From Gammaproteobacteria bacterium (lineage in GTDB: Bacteria > Pseudomonadota > Gammaproteobacteria > Pseudomonadales > Cellvibrionaceae), in NCBI GenBank assembly GCA_021151835.1, contig JAGKWO010000009.1, forward strand, positions 248,001-312,000: DNA of 64,000 nucleotides. Reading direction: 5' to 3'. Under the pieces are notes generated by a model, which saw only the letters and a list, made by a program, of their open reading frames with translations, did not search any database and was not told the origin of the DNA. Shown here piece by piece: positions 52,012-59,523 of the stretch (positions are counted from its first letter, which is position 1; each line of letters starts with the position of its first letter). Both the position numbers and the translations under genes were made by a program.

Positions 52012-52746
52012 ATGCTGAAAAATCTGATTGCTGTGGCAATTATCGTTGCAGCTCCAGTCTTACAGGCGCAAGTACGGGTTGTTGAGTCTTCACCCCAGGG
52101 CTTAGGCTCTGGGGTGGCTCAGCCCGGATTACCTGCATCCGCTGAGTCTGATGTTTACTCCCAAATTCGTGCCTTACAGGAAGAAGTAGCAATTTTGCGA
52201 GGTCTCCTGGAAGAGCAAAATCACCAGTTAAAGCAATTGAAGCAGTTGCAACTGGATAATTACATGGATCTTGATCGCCGTATATCTGGTGGTGCTTCTG
52301 CAGCGGCCCCGGTCCATGATGAGCCGTCAAAATCCACAAAGTCTCCGGTCGAGTCAAATCCAACTCTCCCTGATACAGCCAGTGAAGCTGATCTTTATAA
52401 AGCAGCTTACGACTTATTGAATCAAAAAGATTTTGATGGGGCGGTTGCGGCTTTCAAAGAACATCTAAGCCGATTCCCTAATGGTAACTTTGCCAGCAAT
52501 AGTCATTATTGGTTGGGCAAGGTTGCAATGCTGAAAAAAGATTACCCGCAGGCTAGAACCTGGTTTACTGAGCTAATAGCTAATTTCCCAAACGCACCAA
52601 AAGTACCAGATGCGCAGCTTGATTTGGGTAAGGTTTATTTTTTGACGGGTGAAAAAGCGAAAGCGAAGTCATTGCTCACAGAGGTAGCAACGGGTGGTAG
52701 TGATGCGGCTCGATTGGCGCAGAAATTTTTAACCGATAATTTTTAA
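52012..52746 (+). CDS. cpoB: Tol-Pal accessory TPR protein CpoB/YbgF
   Basis: 244 aa. A Sec signal peptide (AVAIIVAAPVLQAQ) is followed by a trimerising coiled coil (IRALQEEVAILRGLLEEQ), a variable linker and C-terminal tetratricopeptide repeats (YKAAYDLLNQKDFDGAVAAF, SNSHYWLGKVAMLKKDYPQA, and one more). CpoB couples Tol-Pal constriction to PBP1B peptidoglycan synthesis. Last gene of the tol operon. The sRNA terminator follows on the opposite strand. Confidence 0.94.
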   Translation: MLKNLIAVAIIVAAPVLQAQVRVVESSPQGLGSGVAQPGLPASAESDVYSQIRALQEEVAILRGLLEEQNHQLKQLKQLQLDNYMDLDRRISGGASAAAPVHDEPSKSTKSPVESNPTLPDTASEADLYKAAYDLLNQKDFDGAVAAFKEHLSRFPNGNFASNSHYWLGKVAMLKKDYPQARTWFTELIANFPNAPKVPDAQLDLGKVYFLTGEKAKAKSLLTEVATGGSDAARLAQKFLTDNF

Positions 52747-52751
52747 ATTTT

Positions 52752-53108
52752 TTAAAAAAGAAAGGGGCTTTGTTGTAAAGCCCCGTAGCGAATCCGTAAT
52801 GGATAACAGCTATGTCCTTCCAGCCCGTGCATCCTGCCGAAACCTGATAACGTCCTTCCAATCCTTTTCAGCAAAATCTCCTGTGATGTGTCCTTATCTC
52901 TACTCTGGTTTCATTCCATCCAAACATCCCTGAATCTGCTCCCTGAACCCTGTGCGTCCTGCTCCTTTTTCCTCCTTGCCAATCAATGTAACTCCTGTAA
53001 TGCTCCTTTATTACTCCTGCACTTCCGTGGCAAATTAATGTTCCTTTTAAGTCCGCAAAGCTTCCTTACGATGTACTGTTTCCTTCAGTTCTTTGTTCAT
53101 CCTTGATG
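52752..53108 (-). ncRNA. Candidate CsrB/RsmZ-type CsrA-titrating sRNA
   Basis: On the minus strand 26 GGA trinucleotides occur between 53102 and 52793, mostly as AAGGA, CAGGA or AGGGA, spaced every 5-20 nt; chance would give about five. Two show the classic presentation in a hairpin loop: GTAAT-AAAGGAGC-ATTAC (53014-52997) and TTAA-AAGGAACA-TTAA (53050-53035). The RNA would end in an intrinsic terminator, GGGGCTTT/AAAGCCCC followed by TTTCTTTTTT (52784-52754). A -10-like GATAAT (53119-53114) gives a start near 53107 and a transcript of about 355 nt, close to E. coli CsrB (about 369). Such RNAs bind many CsrA/RsmA dimers and free their target mRNAs. No significant minus-strand protein frame exists here. 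Confidence 0.85.
52754..52784 (-). terminator. Intrinsic terminator of the CsrB-like sRNA
   Basis: Minus-strand stem GGGGCTTT (52784-52777) and AAAGCCCC (52771-52764) with a 5-nt loop, followed by a U-rich run to 52754. On the plus strand the stem is not followed by T, so it belongs to the sRNA rather than to cpoB. Confidence 0.85.
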
Positions 53109-53185
53109 TGTTCATTATCAAGAAAGTGAGGTTGAGGGGATAGTCGCTAATTTCGCTTTAGTTTGTAGGAAATTGACCATATTCA
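53109..53185 (-). promoter_or_regulatory. Promoter region of the CsrB-like sRNA with a GacA-like half-site
   Basis: GATAAT at 53119-53114 (minus strand) is a plausible -10 element with no good -35, as expected for an activated promoter. About 60 bp upstream, TGTAGG-N6-ACCATA (53164-53181, plus strand) resembles the GacA upstream site TGTAAG-N6-CTTACA in its left half only (5 of 6) and poorly in its right half. Confidence 0.35.
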
Positions 53186-53291
53186 GCTGCGGTTAGAAGG
53201 GAAGACGTATAATTCTTGAATTATTGGATTCTGATCATGAGTCATAATTGGGAAATCAGTTATAAATAGCTTGTTTATGAGGTAAATATAA

Positions 53292-54548
53292 ATGCGAATT
53301 TTACAAAAAACGTTAACGTGTTGGTTTGCCGCAGGTTTATGGTTTCTCTCGAGTGGCTTTGCTATAGCTGCCGAAAATGCTGATGGATTAGCATATAAAC
53401 TGAATTACCTTGTTACTCTTTTGCCGGAAAAATCCGGTGCCATAGTAAAAATTCAAGTCGACAAAGGGGAGCTGCTTCATAAATTCTCTTTCAATAACGA
53501 GCGAAACATATATTCAGATTTACATGCAAATGGGAAGTTGACTACCAAGGGCCAACGAATTGAGTGGGAGCTTCCCGCTGGAGAAGCAACGCTGTCTTAT
53601 TTTGTTTTATTAACAAATGAACGATCACCTGGAAAATTTGATTCGAGAGTTACTGAAAAATGGGCGCTGTTTCGCGGCGATGATTTAATTCCCGCAGTTC
53701 ATACTTACGAAGTGCCAAATGCGTATTCGATTGCGAGCTTAACGTTTAATTTGCCAAAAAATTGGAAAAGTGTTGAGACAGGCTGGAAGCGAAAAGCAGA
53801 AAATACTTTTTCGGTAGATAATCCCGAGCGCAGATTTGATCGGCCAACCGGATGGATGATTGCAGGTGACATCGGTACTCGTCGTGCAACCATTAAAAAA
53901 ACAGGAATAGCAATTAGCGCCCCTTTGGGGGAAGGTATGCGCCGAATGGATGCGCTCACATTTTTTAATTTTGTTTGGCCTGAACTATATAAAGCATTTG
54001 AAAAAACACCGCAAAAATTATTGGTTGTGGGTGCTGGAGATCCTATGTGGAGGGGTGGGCTTTCAGCATCCAATTCTTTGTTTCTCCATTCAGATCGCCC
54101 GTTAGTGAGTGAAAATGGAACCAGCCCTTTACTACATGAATTGACGCATATGGTTACGCGTATCAGCGGCAAAGTTACGGAAACAACAAATGATGACTGG
54201 ATTGCAGAGGGACTCGCTGAATTTTACTCCTTTGAATTATTGTATCGAGCAAATGGAATGACTAAAGCGCGACGCACTAACATTATTAATGGTCTGTCCA
54301 AGTGGGGACGTGAGGTAGAGCACTTACGCAAAACCAAATCGACAGGTCCTGTCACTGCGCGCGCGGTCGTTTTATTGGATGAATTGGATAAAGAAATTCG
54401 AAAGCGCAGCAAAAATAAATATAATATCGATGATGTGACTCGGGAGTTGATGATACATCGTAAGGTTTCTCTTAATGATCTAACACAGGCCACCCAAAAA
54501 TTAATTGGCCCTAAAGTTGAAACATTAAATTCACCGTTATTGAAATAA
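53292..54548 (+). CDS. Secreted M61-like zinc metallopeptidase
   Basis: 418 aa with a Sec signal peptide (AGLWFLSSGFAIAAE). The zinc motif HELTH (282-286) in SPLLHELTHMVTRI and the downstream IAEGLAEFYSFELLY Glu form a gluzincin active site as in M1/M61 peptidases. The N-terminal half is beta-rich. Location would be periplasmic or extracellular. The GAGG ribosome site at the start supports the chosen ATG. The gene is divergent from the CsrB-like sRNA, and a bidirectional terminator follows it. Confidence 0.8.
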   Translation: MRILQKTLTCWFAAGLWFLSSGFAIAAENADGLAYKLNYLVTLLPEKSGAIVKIQVDKGELLHKFSFNNERNIYSDLHANGKLTTKGQRIEWELPAGEATLSYFVLLTNERSPGKFDSRVTEKWALFRGDDLIPAVHTYEVPNAYSIASLTFNLPKNWKSVETGWKRKAENTFSVDNPERRFDRPTGWMIAGDIGTRRATIKKTGIAISAPLGEGMRRMDALTFFNFVWPELYKAFEKTPQKLLVVGAGDPMWRGGLSASNSLFLHSDRPLVSENGTSPLLHELTHMVTRISGKVTETTNDDWIAEGLAEFYSFELLYRANGMTKARRTNIINGLSKWGREVEHLRKTKSTGPVTARAVVLLDELDKEIRKRSKNKYNIDDVTRELMIHRKVSLNDLTQATQKLIGPKVETLNSPLLK

Positions 54549-54558
54549 AAGGATCAGG

Positions 54559-54599
54559 AAAAAAGCCTCAATGTTTAGATAAAAACCTTGGGGCTTTTT
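54559..54599. terminator. Bidirectional terminator
   Basis: AAGCCTCAA (54563-54571) pairs with TTGGGGCTT (54588-54596), with A-rich sequence before and TTTTT after. Ends the peptidase gene (plus) and the LpxR-like gene (minus). Confidence 0.75.
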
Positions 54600-54610
54600 G
54601 TTAATTGTTT

Positions 54611-55771
54611 TTACAAACTGCGTGCAACAATAATCCCGCCCCACAATAAATTACGATCGCCTGCACCTTCTTTAATTTCCGAACTGTGGCCACGCAACAC
54701 ATAGCTAATTCGATATCCGTGTTTGAACGCAAAGGTGTAGCCGGCCCAGGCTTCAACCAGTAATGGATTCAACTGGCTGTGATCATACGTTACTGCACTA
54801 TCGCGAAATTGACCTTGTAAAAACGCATTGTAGGCTCTTGCTTTGAATGCAACTCCGGCCCAAAAATAGCGCTCATCAACAGGTTTGGCATTGCTGGAGT
54901 AAGACGATTTTTCGCCGTAACTTGCCAGTTCCGGGTTGAATGATGACCAGGGGCTGTGGATTCTGCCGCTACGGAAACTCAAGCTCCAACTGGCTTCTGT
55001 CAGGTATCCGATTGAGGTCTGGATGGTGCTTTTAACTTCAAGATTATCCGAGGCATTATCAAAATATCTTTGCCTGGCTAATACATAACGTCCGGTTAAT
55101 TCACCATTTTCACTAATTTGATTAGCCCAACCCTGGGGCTTTTCGCTATTGGTTACCTCATGGACAAGGTCTTGCAATTCGCCAACTAACCCAAGCCCGA
55201 GCGCTCCAATCGTTAAGGTGCTTTTCCAGGCAATGTTATCGATTAAATCAATTTGTTCGCGCGAGCTGGAGAGGTAAATCAGGCTGGCGTAGGGGCGATC
55301 GTTGTGATTAGCCTGGCTGATACTGATATCCTCAGGCGTAAAGCCAAACACACCGATCTCGCGGCTAAATGTTTCCTGCAAGCCTAATGATTTATGCTCA
55401 TTGCCGAGCCATTGGTCGAGTGCAACTAATGGTTTATTTAATGATATTAATGCGGTACGCGCATTATCCCCGGTTTGGGTGAAGTTAATGCCGTAGGTGT
55501 AATCCTGGTCGCGACCGCCGGGAACCAACACATCATTATCGAAAGCTAGCGCCCAACTTTTTGCAGTTCTGGCGTTGTGGTTATCCAAACGCAACGCGGG
55601 GCGTTTTTCCTCCTCAATGAGGCTGGCCAGTTGCAACCATTCGGGCTCCGGTTTTATTTGGTAGGGGGTGTCAGCAGCAGTTGCAATTGAGCTGATAGTT
55701 AACAGGCCCAAGGTAATTAAATATTGCAGCCCCAGGAGCAAGGGATTGGCCCAATGTTTTAACGCATTCAC
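54611..55771 (-). CDS. LpxR-family lipid A deacylase (DUF2219)
   Basis: 386 aa. A signal peptide (LITLGLLTISSIATAA) is followed by an outer-membrane beta-barrel pattern. SWALAFDNDVLVPGGRDQDY with YTYGINF near residue 75 and NDRPYASLIYLSSSR near 155 match the LpxR family, which removes the 3'-acyloxyacyl chain of lipid A in the outer membrane. C-terminal strands end in GGIIVARSL. Two TetR operator-like sites lie upstream (55829 and 55912), so it is probably repressed by the adjacent TetR protein. Confidence 0.82.
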   Translation of the reverse strand: MNALKHWANPLLLGLQYLITLGLLTISSIATAADTPYQIKPEPEWLQLASLIEEEKRPALRLDNHNARTAKSWALAFDNDVLVPGGRDQDYTYGINFTQTGDNARTALISLNKPLVALDQWLGNEHKSLGLQETFSREIGVFGFTPEDISISQANHNDRPYASLIYLSSSREQIDLIDNIAWKSTLTIGALGLGLVGELQDLVHEVTNSEKPQGWANQISENGELTGRYVLARQRYFDNASDNLEVKSTIQTSIGYLTEASWSLSFRSGRIHSPWSSFNPELASYGEKSSYSSNAKPVDERYFWAGVAFKARAYNAFLQGQFRDSAVTYDHSQLNPLLVEAWAGYTFAFKHGYRISYVLRGHSSEIKEGAGDRNLLWGGIIVARSL

Positions 55772-55828
55772 GAGGGTAACTCCTTCTTTATGGTTACCTT
55801 AACGATTAAAAAGGTGCACCCTAAAGGC

Positions 55829-55843
55829 GACCGGTCGTCTTAT
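55829..55843. promoter_or_regulatory. TetR operator-like site 1
   Basis: GACCGGTCGTCTTAT, one of three copies sharing GACCRGTCGTC around the TetR gene. Located 58 bp upstream of the LpxR-like start. Confidence 0.6.
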
Positions 55844-55911
55844 TTTTTCGGAGGAAAATGCACGAGCGAGCTGGCCCATGCAGAGTTTCTATCCTGCAAA
55901 AAATAAAAAGT

Positions 55912-55926
55912 GACCAGTCGTCTTAT
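55912..55926. promoter_or_regulatory. TetR operator-like site 2
   Basis: GACCAGTCGTCTTAT in the same orientation as site 1, between the TetR gene end and the LpxR-like gene. Confidence 0.6.
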
Positions 55927-55978
55927 ATTTATCTGGAAAAAAATGTCCAGAAGGACATTTTTGGGTGCAGTAACTAAA

Positions 55979-56569
55979 TCAAGCCTGAGGCTTGGAGAAC
56001 AATTCTGGTAGTACGGTTAAAAAAGCGTTCAAGGGTTCACGGCATTTGGATGCCTTCATCCGCATCAGTGTTCCTTCCCAAGCATTGAATAAAAATTCAG
56101 CCAACACAGAGGAAGGTAAATGGCTTTTCAGCCCATCTTTCAAACGCGCTTCTTCCAGTACATCCTCAATAGCCTGGGTACTATTTCGCAGCATCTGCCG
56201 GACCTTGATGCGAATTGCTTCGCTGGATTCCGACATTTCCTGGCACATATTCCCGATAAAACAACCACCATTGAGGTTTTCCTCACAACCGCCAATATTT
56301 TCCACAAAGAACCGGGTCAGGCGCTCTTGCGGGCAAATACTGCGGTCATTGAGCAGGTGACGATTCTGCTCCATGCGCTCTTCAGTTACTTTCTCCAGAG
56401 CTTCAATCGCAAAATCTTCTTTGCTTTTGAAGTAGGTATAGAAAGAGCCTTTGGGCACATTTGCAGCATTGACTATGTCCTGGATGCTGGTGCCGTTATA
56501 GCCGCGAGTGGCCATGACTTTAAGGCCGGCATCAAGGAGATGGTCTTTTTTCAGTTCACGTTTGCTCAT
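55979..56569 (-). CDS. TetR-family transcriptional repressor
   Basis: 196 aa. The N-terminal helix-turn-helix (GYNGTSIQDIVNAANVPKGS then FYTYFKSKEDF, about residues 22-55) is typical of the TetR branch that includes LmrA/YxaF and AcuR. The C-terminal ligand domain has GGCFIGNMCQEMSESSEA. Repressors of this branch bind GACC-GGTC type boxes; matching GACCAGTCGTC copies lie directly upstream of this gene (56583) and twice before the LpxR-like gene, indicating autoregulation and control of the neighbour. The inducer is unknown. Confidence 0.9.
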   Translation of the reverse strand: MSKRELKKDHLLDAGLKVMATRGYNGTSIQDIVNAANVPKGSFYTYFKSKEDFAIEALEKVTEERMEQNRHLLNDRSICPQERLTRFFVENIGGCEENLNGGCFIGNMCQEMSESSEAIRIKVRQMLRNSTQAIEDVLEEARLKDGLKSHLPSSVLAEFLFNAWEGTLMRMKASKCREPLNAFLTVLPELFSKPQA

Positions 56570-56582
56570 GGGATAAATATAT

Positions 56583-56598
56583 GACCAGTCGTCTGTAT
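56583..56598. promoter_or_regulatory. TetR operator-like site 3 (autoregulatory)
   Basis: GACCAGTCGTCTGTAT lies 13 bp before the TetR start codon, where binding would block its own promoter. Confidence 0.6.
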
Positions 56599-56700
56599 TT
56601 TCAAGCGTTCATTTAGTTCAAGTTGTTATAGGATAATGAAGTTTTAGTTATGTGTTGCACAGAAACATCTCGTTATTGTGATTCTTTCAGGAACCCGTTT

Positions 56701-57720
56701 TCAATTTGACTCTTTAAGATGCTTGATCAATCGTGCCTTGAGTGCTGGCGGCAGGTTTCTAATTGTTAATACGTCCTGGTCTGCATCATATTCAATTTCG
56801 CGCCCAAGGCAATCGGAAGCGAAGCTCATACTCAAATTATCATTTCGCCCGCTAATGCGGACGTAACTGCGAATTTGCCCTGCATGGGGAATAAATTCGG
56901 CTTTGATCTCCGGCTTGCTGGTCTCCACATAGCGTGCGAAGCGTTCCGGTTCGTAGCTTTTCACTTCTTCAGCGAGGTTTTGTGACAAATCGGCGATAGT
57001 CACCGCTTTGCCAGCTTTATTTTGTTCCAGGCAGTAGTTCACCACTTTACTACGGGTGATTTTGGCGGTGGCTTCATCCAGTGTCTGGCTAAAGTCATCA
57101 ACGACTTTCAGGAACTCGGCGGTTTCCTGTTTGATATCTTGCTTATCGGTAAAGGCGATGAAGTGGGTAAATGCCTCGGAGATATCTTTATCGCTGCGCG
57201 AGCGGATCAGGGTAAGGTAAGTCGTGGAATTTGCATCTGCCCAGTCCTGTAGCTGGATTTTAGCGGCAAGGTTGAAACCGCTGGTATCCAAATGGAGCGA
57301 GTCATCCATCGCCAGGTCGCCGTCCAGGTACAAGCCGCTCAAATGCTCGATCAGGTACACATGCAATGTATCACCCACCTCCAGTTTTTCTTCCACAAAA
57401 AACACATAGGCATCCAATAGGGACTCAGCACTTTCCAATGATTGCTGGAATTGCTGCATGGCTTTGTGGGTGAAACTGAGGAAGCTCAAACGATCTTCAC
57501 GCGAATCTTTTAGCCAGGGAGGCAGCGGAAATTCGCCGATTTCATCGGAAAAGCGGCCATAACTTTTGCCGCCCTTGCGGATAAATTGGGCTTTTAATTC
57601 GTAGGCCAATTCTTCCAGCTTGCCGTTAGTGGCAAATATTTCTCCGCGCAATTGCAATTCAAAGGCGCTGCCAGGCGAGTGGCGATAAATTCGATGAGCA
57701 ACAATTGCAGAAATGGCCAT
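56701..57720 (-). CDS. Nucleoid-associated protein NdpA (YejK family)
   Basis: 339 aa. The N-terminus AISAIVAHRIYRHSPGS and the internal FFVEEKLEVGDTLHVYLIEH with LDTSGFNLAAKIQLQDW follow the YejK/NdpA family, found on the nucleoid in E. coli. The C-terminal region has FASDCLGREIEYDADQDVLT and LPPALKARLIKHL. Exact role is unknown. Divergent from the RidA-family gene. Confidence 0.88.
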   Translation of the reverse strand: MAISAIVAHRIYRHSPGSAFELQLRGEIFATNGKLEELAYELKAQFIRKGGKSYGRFSDEIGEFPLPPWLKDSREDRLSFLSFTHKAMQQFQQSLESAESLLDAYVFFVEEKLEVGDTLHVYLIEHLSGLYLDGDLAMDDSLHLDTSGFNLAAKIQLQDWADANSTTYLTLIRSRSDKDISEAFTHFIAFTDKQDIKQETAEFLKVVDDFSQTLDEATAKITRSKVVNYCLEQNKAGKAVTIADLSQNLAEEVKSYEPERFARYVETSKPEIKAEFIPHAGQIRSYVRISGRNDNLSMSFASDCLGREIEYDADQDVLTIRNLPPALKARLIKHLKESN

Positions 57721-57831
57721 AAGGAATCGCTTAACTATTTATTAATGGAACTGGATTAATAGGATCAACTGGAAAAGGCCGCTATTATAGGCGTCACATC
57801 GAATTTGCACAGACTTGATTCCGGATCCTAT

Positions 57832-58182
57832 ATGACTATTCAACGTTTAAATCCCACACCGCGCTGGTCAGACGCGACCCTGTTCAATAATATCGCCCAT
57901 TTTGTAGAGGTCCCCAATAATACGGATTGCTCAATAGATGACCAGGTTGCGCAAGTATTGGCGCAAGCAGAAATTACCCTGGCAGAAATTAACAGCGATA
58001 AATCCCGCTTGTTGTCAGCCACAATTTACATTACGGATAAAGCTAATGTACCGGCGTTAAATGCCGCCTGGCAGGCGTGGTTGCCCGCCGGTTGTGCGCC
58101 ATCGCGTGCGTGCATAAAAGTAGAATTGCTCGATCCGGCGATGCTGGTAGAAATTGCGTTTGTTGCCGCAGTGAACCAATAG
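57832..58182 (+). CDS. RidA family protein
   Basis: 116 aa from the ATG at 57832 (TIQRLNPTPRWSDATLFNN); the frame is open 9 codons further upstream. Conserved RidA/YjgF-YER057c landmarks are DQVAQVLAQAEITLAEINSD, LLSATIYITDKA and the C-terminal APSRACIKVELLDPAMLVEI. RidA proteins hydrolyse reactive enamine/imine intermediates; this member looks closer to the YoaB/YjgH group than to canonical RidA. Monocistronic. Confidence 0.88.
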   Translation: MTIQRLNPTPRWSDATLFNNIAHFVEVPNNTDCSIDDQVAQVLAQAEITLAEINSDKSRLLSATIYITDKANVPALNAAWQAWLPAGCAPSRACIKVELLDPAMLVEIAFVAAVNQ

Positions 58183-58277
58183 CGATTCTGATAATCGCAT
58201 AAGCGGTCAAGCGGAGATTTTTGCCTATACTTCTTGCTGTTATGTCGTCCTGACCCGTGTTTTAACAGGAGCTATTT

Positions 58278-59450
58278 ATGGCAACGCCGATTGACCAATA
58301 TTTAAATATTCTCGCCAAAAAAGATGGCTCGGATTTATACCTGAGCACTGGCGCGCCGCCCTGCGCAAAATTCCAGGGCGTATTAAAACCACTCTCCACC
58401 GAAACGTTAAAGCCGGGTGAAATTGAAGCTATCGCCAATGCGATTATGGATGAAGAGCAGCGCGAGGCTTTTGTGCGCGACCTGGAGATGAACCTCGCGA
58501 TTTCTATTCACGGTGTGGGGCGCTTTCGCGTCAATATTTTCAAGCAGCGCAATGAAGTGGCGATAGTTGCGCGCAATATCAAAACCGATATCCCCCAATT
58601 TGATGCATTGGGCCTGCCTGATGTGTTGAAAGATGTGATCATGACCAAACGCGGCCTGGTGTTGTTTGTGGGCGGGACCGGTTCCGGTAAATCCACATCG
58701 CTGGCGGCATTGATTGATCATCGCAATTCATCCAGCGGCGGTCACATTATTACGATTGAAGATCCGGTGGAGTTTGTGCACAAACATAAGCGCAGTGTGA
58801 TCAACCAGCGTGAAGTGGGCGTGGATACTCGCAGTTACAAAGCCGCGTTAAAAAATACATTGCGCCAGGCACCGGATGTTATTTTGATCGGCGAGATTCG
58901 CGATCGCGAAACCATGGAGCACGCACTGGAATTTGCTGAAACCGGGCACCTCGCGATTTCTACACTGCATGCCAACAATTCCAACCAGGCATTGGAGCGG
59001 ATTATCAATTTATTTCCCGAAGAGCGTCGCCCGCAATTGTTAATGGGACTCTCGCAAAATTTGCGTGCGTTTGTATCGCAACGTTTACTGCCGACGGTGG
59101 ACGGAAAACGTTGTGCCGCAGTTGAAGTATTGCTGGGTACCAAAACCATTCAGGAATTAATTTTAAAAAGCCGCCTTACCGAAATTAAAGAAATTATGGA
59201 GAAATCTGAAAATCTCGGCATGCAGACGTTTGATGGTGCAATTTTTAAATTATATATGGCGGGCAAAGTCAGTTTCGATGATGCCATTGCCAACGCGGAT
59301 TCGCCCAATAATTTGCGCTTGCGGATAAAACTGGCAACCGAAGGTGTCGCTGTGCCCAAAGCGGAGCCCGCCGCAACAAAACCCAAAGCGCCGCCAACCA
59401 GTTTTGGTGAATTAAGTTTGCAAAAAATTGACGACGATGAAGAGCCTTGA
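58278..59450 (+). CDS. pilU: Type IV pilus retraction ATPase PilU
   Basis: 390 aa of the PilT/VirB11 family. Walker A VGGTGSGKSTSL, Asp box ITIEDPVEFVHKHK, Walker B ILIGEIRDRETMEHALEFAE and His box ISTLHANNSNQALERIIN are all present. MQTFDGAIFKLYMAGKVSFD and the acidic tail (IDDDEEP) favour PilU over PilT. It powers pilus retraction with PilT, supporting twitching motility. pilT is not in the window. Confidence 0.92.
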   Translation: MATPIDQYLNILAKKDGSDLYLSTGAPPCAKFQGVLKPLSTETLKPGEIEAIANAIMDEEQREAFVRDLEMNLAISIHGVGRFRVNIFKQRNEVAIVARNIKTDIPQFDALGLPDVLKDVIMTKRGLVLFVGGTGSGKSTSLAALIDHRNSSSGGHIITIEDPVEFVHKHKRSVINQREVGVDTRSYKAALKNTLRQAPDVILIGEIRDRETMEHALEFAETGHLAISTLHANNSNQALERIINLFPEERRPQLLMGLSQNLRAFVSQRLLPTVDGKRCAAVEVLLGTKTIQELILKSRLTEIKEIMEKSENLGMQTFDGAIFKLYMAGKVSFDDAIANADSPNNLRLRIKLATEGVAVPKAEPAATKPKAPPTSFGELSLQKIDDDEEP

Positions 59451-59523
59451 TTTTCAGGTTCAAAAAACGGTAGCTAACCCGTACAGGCCCTTGAGTGTTT
59501 CATGAGTTTAACCTGAGTATTTC

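Noticed and set aside
52888..53106. 72-codon plus-strand ORF
   Set aside because: It lies wholly within the CsrB-like RNA, its serine/leucine/cysteine-rich composition simply reflects repeated TCC triplets, and it has no ribosome site.
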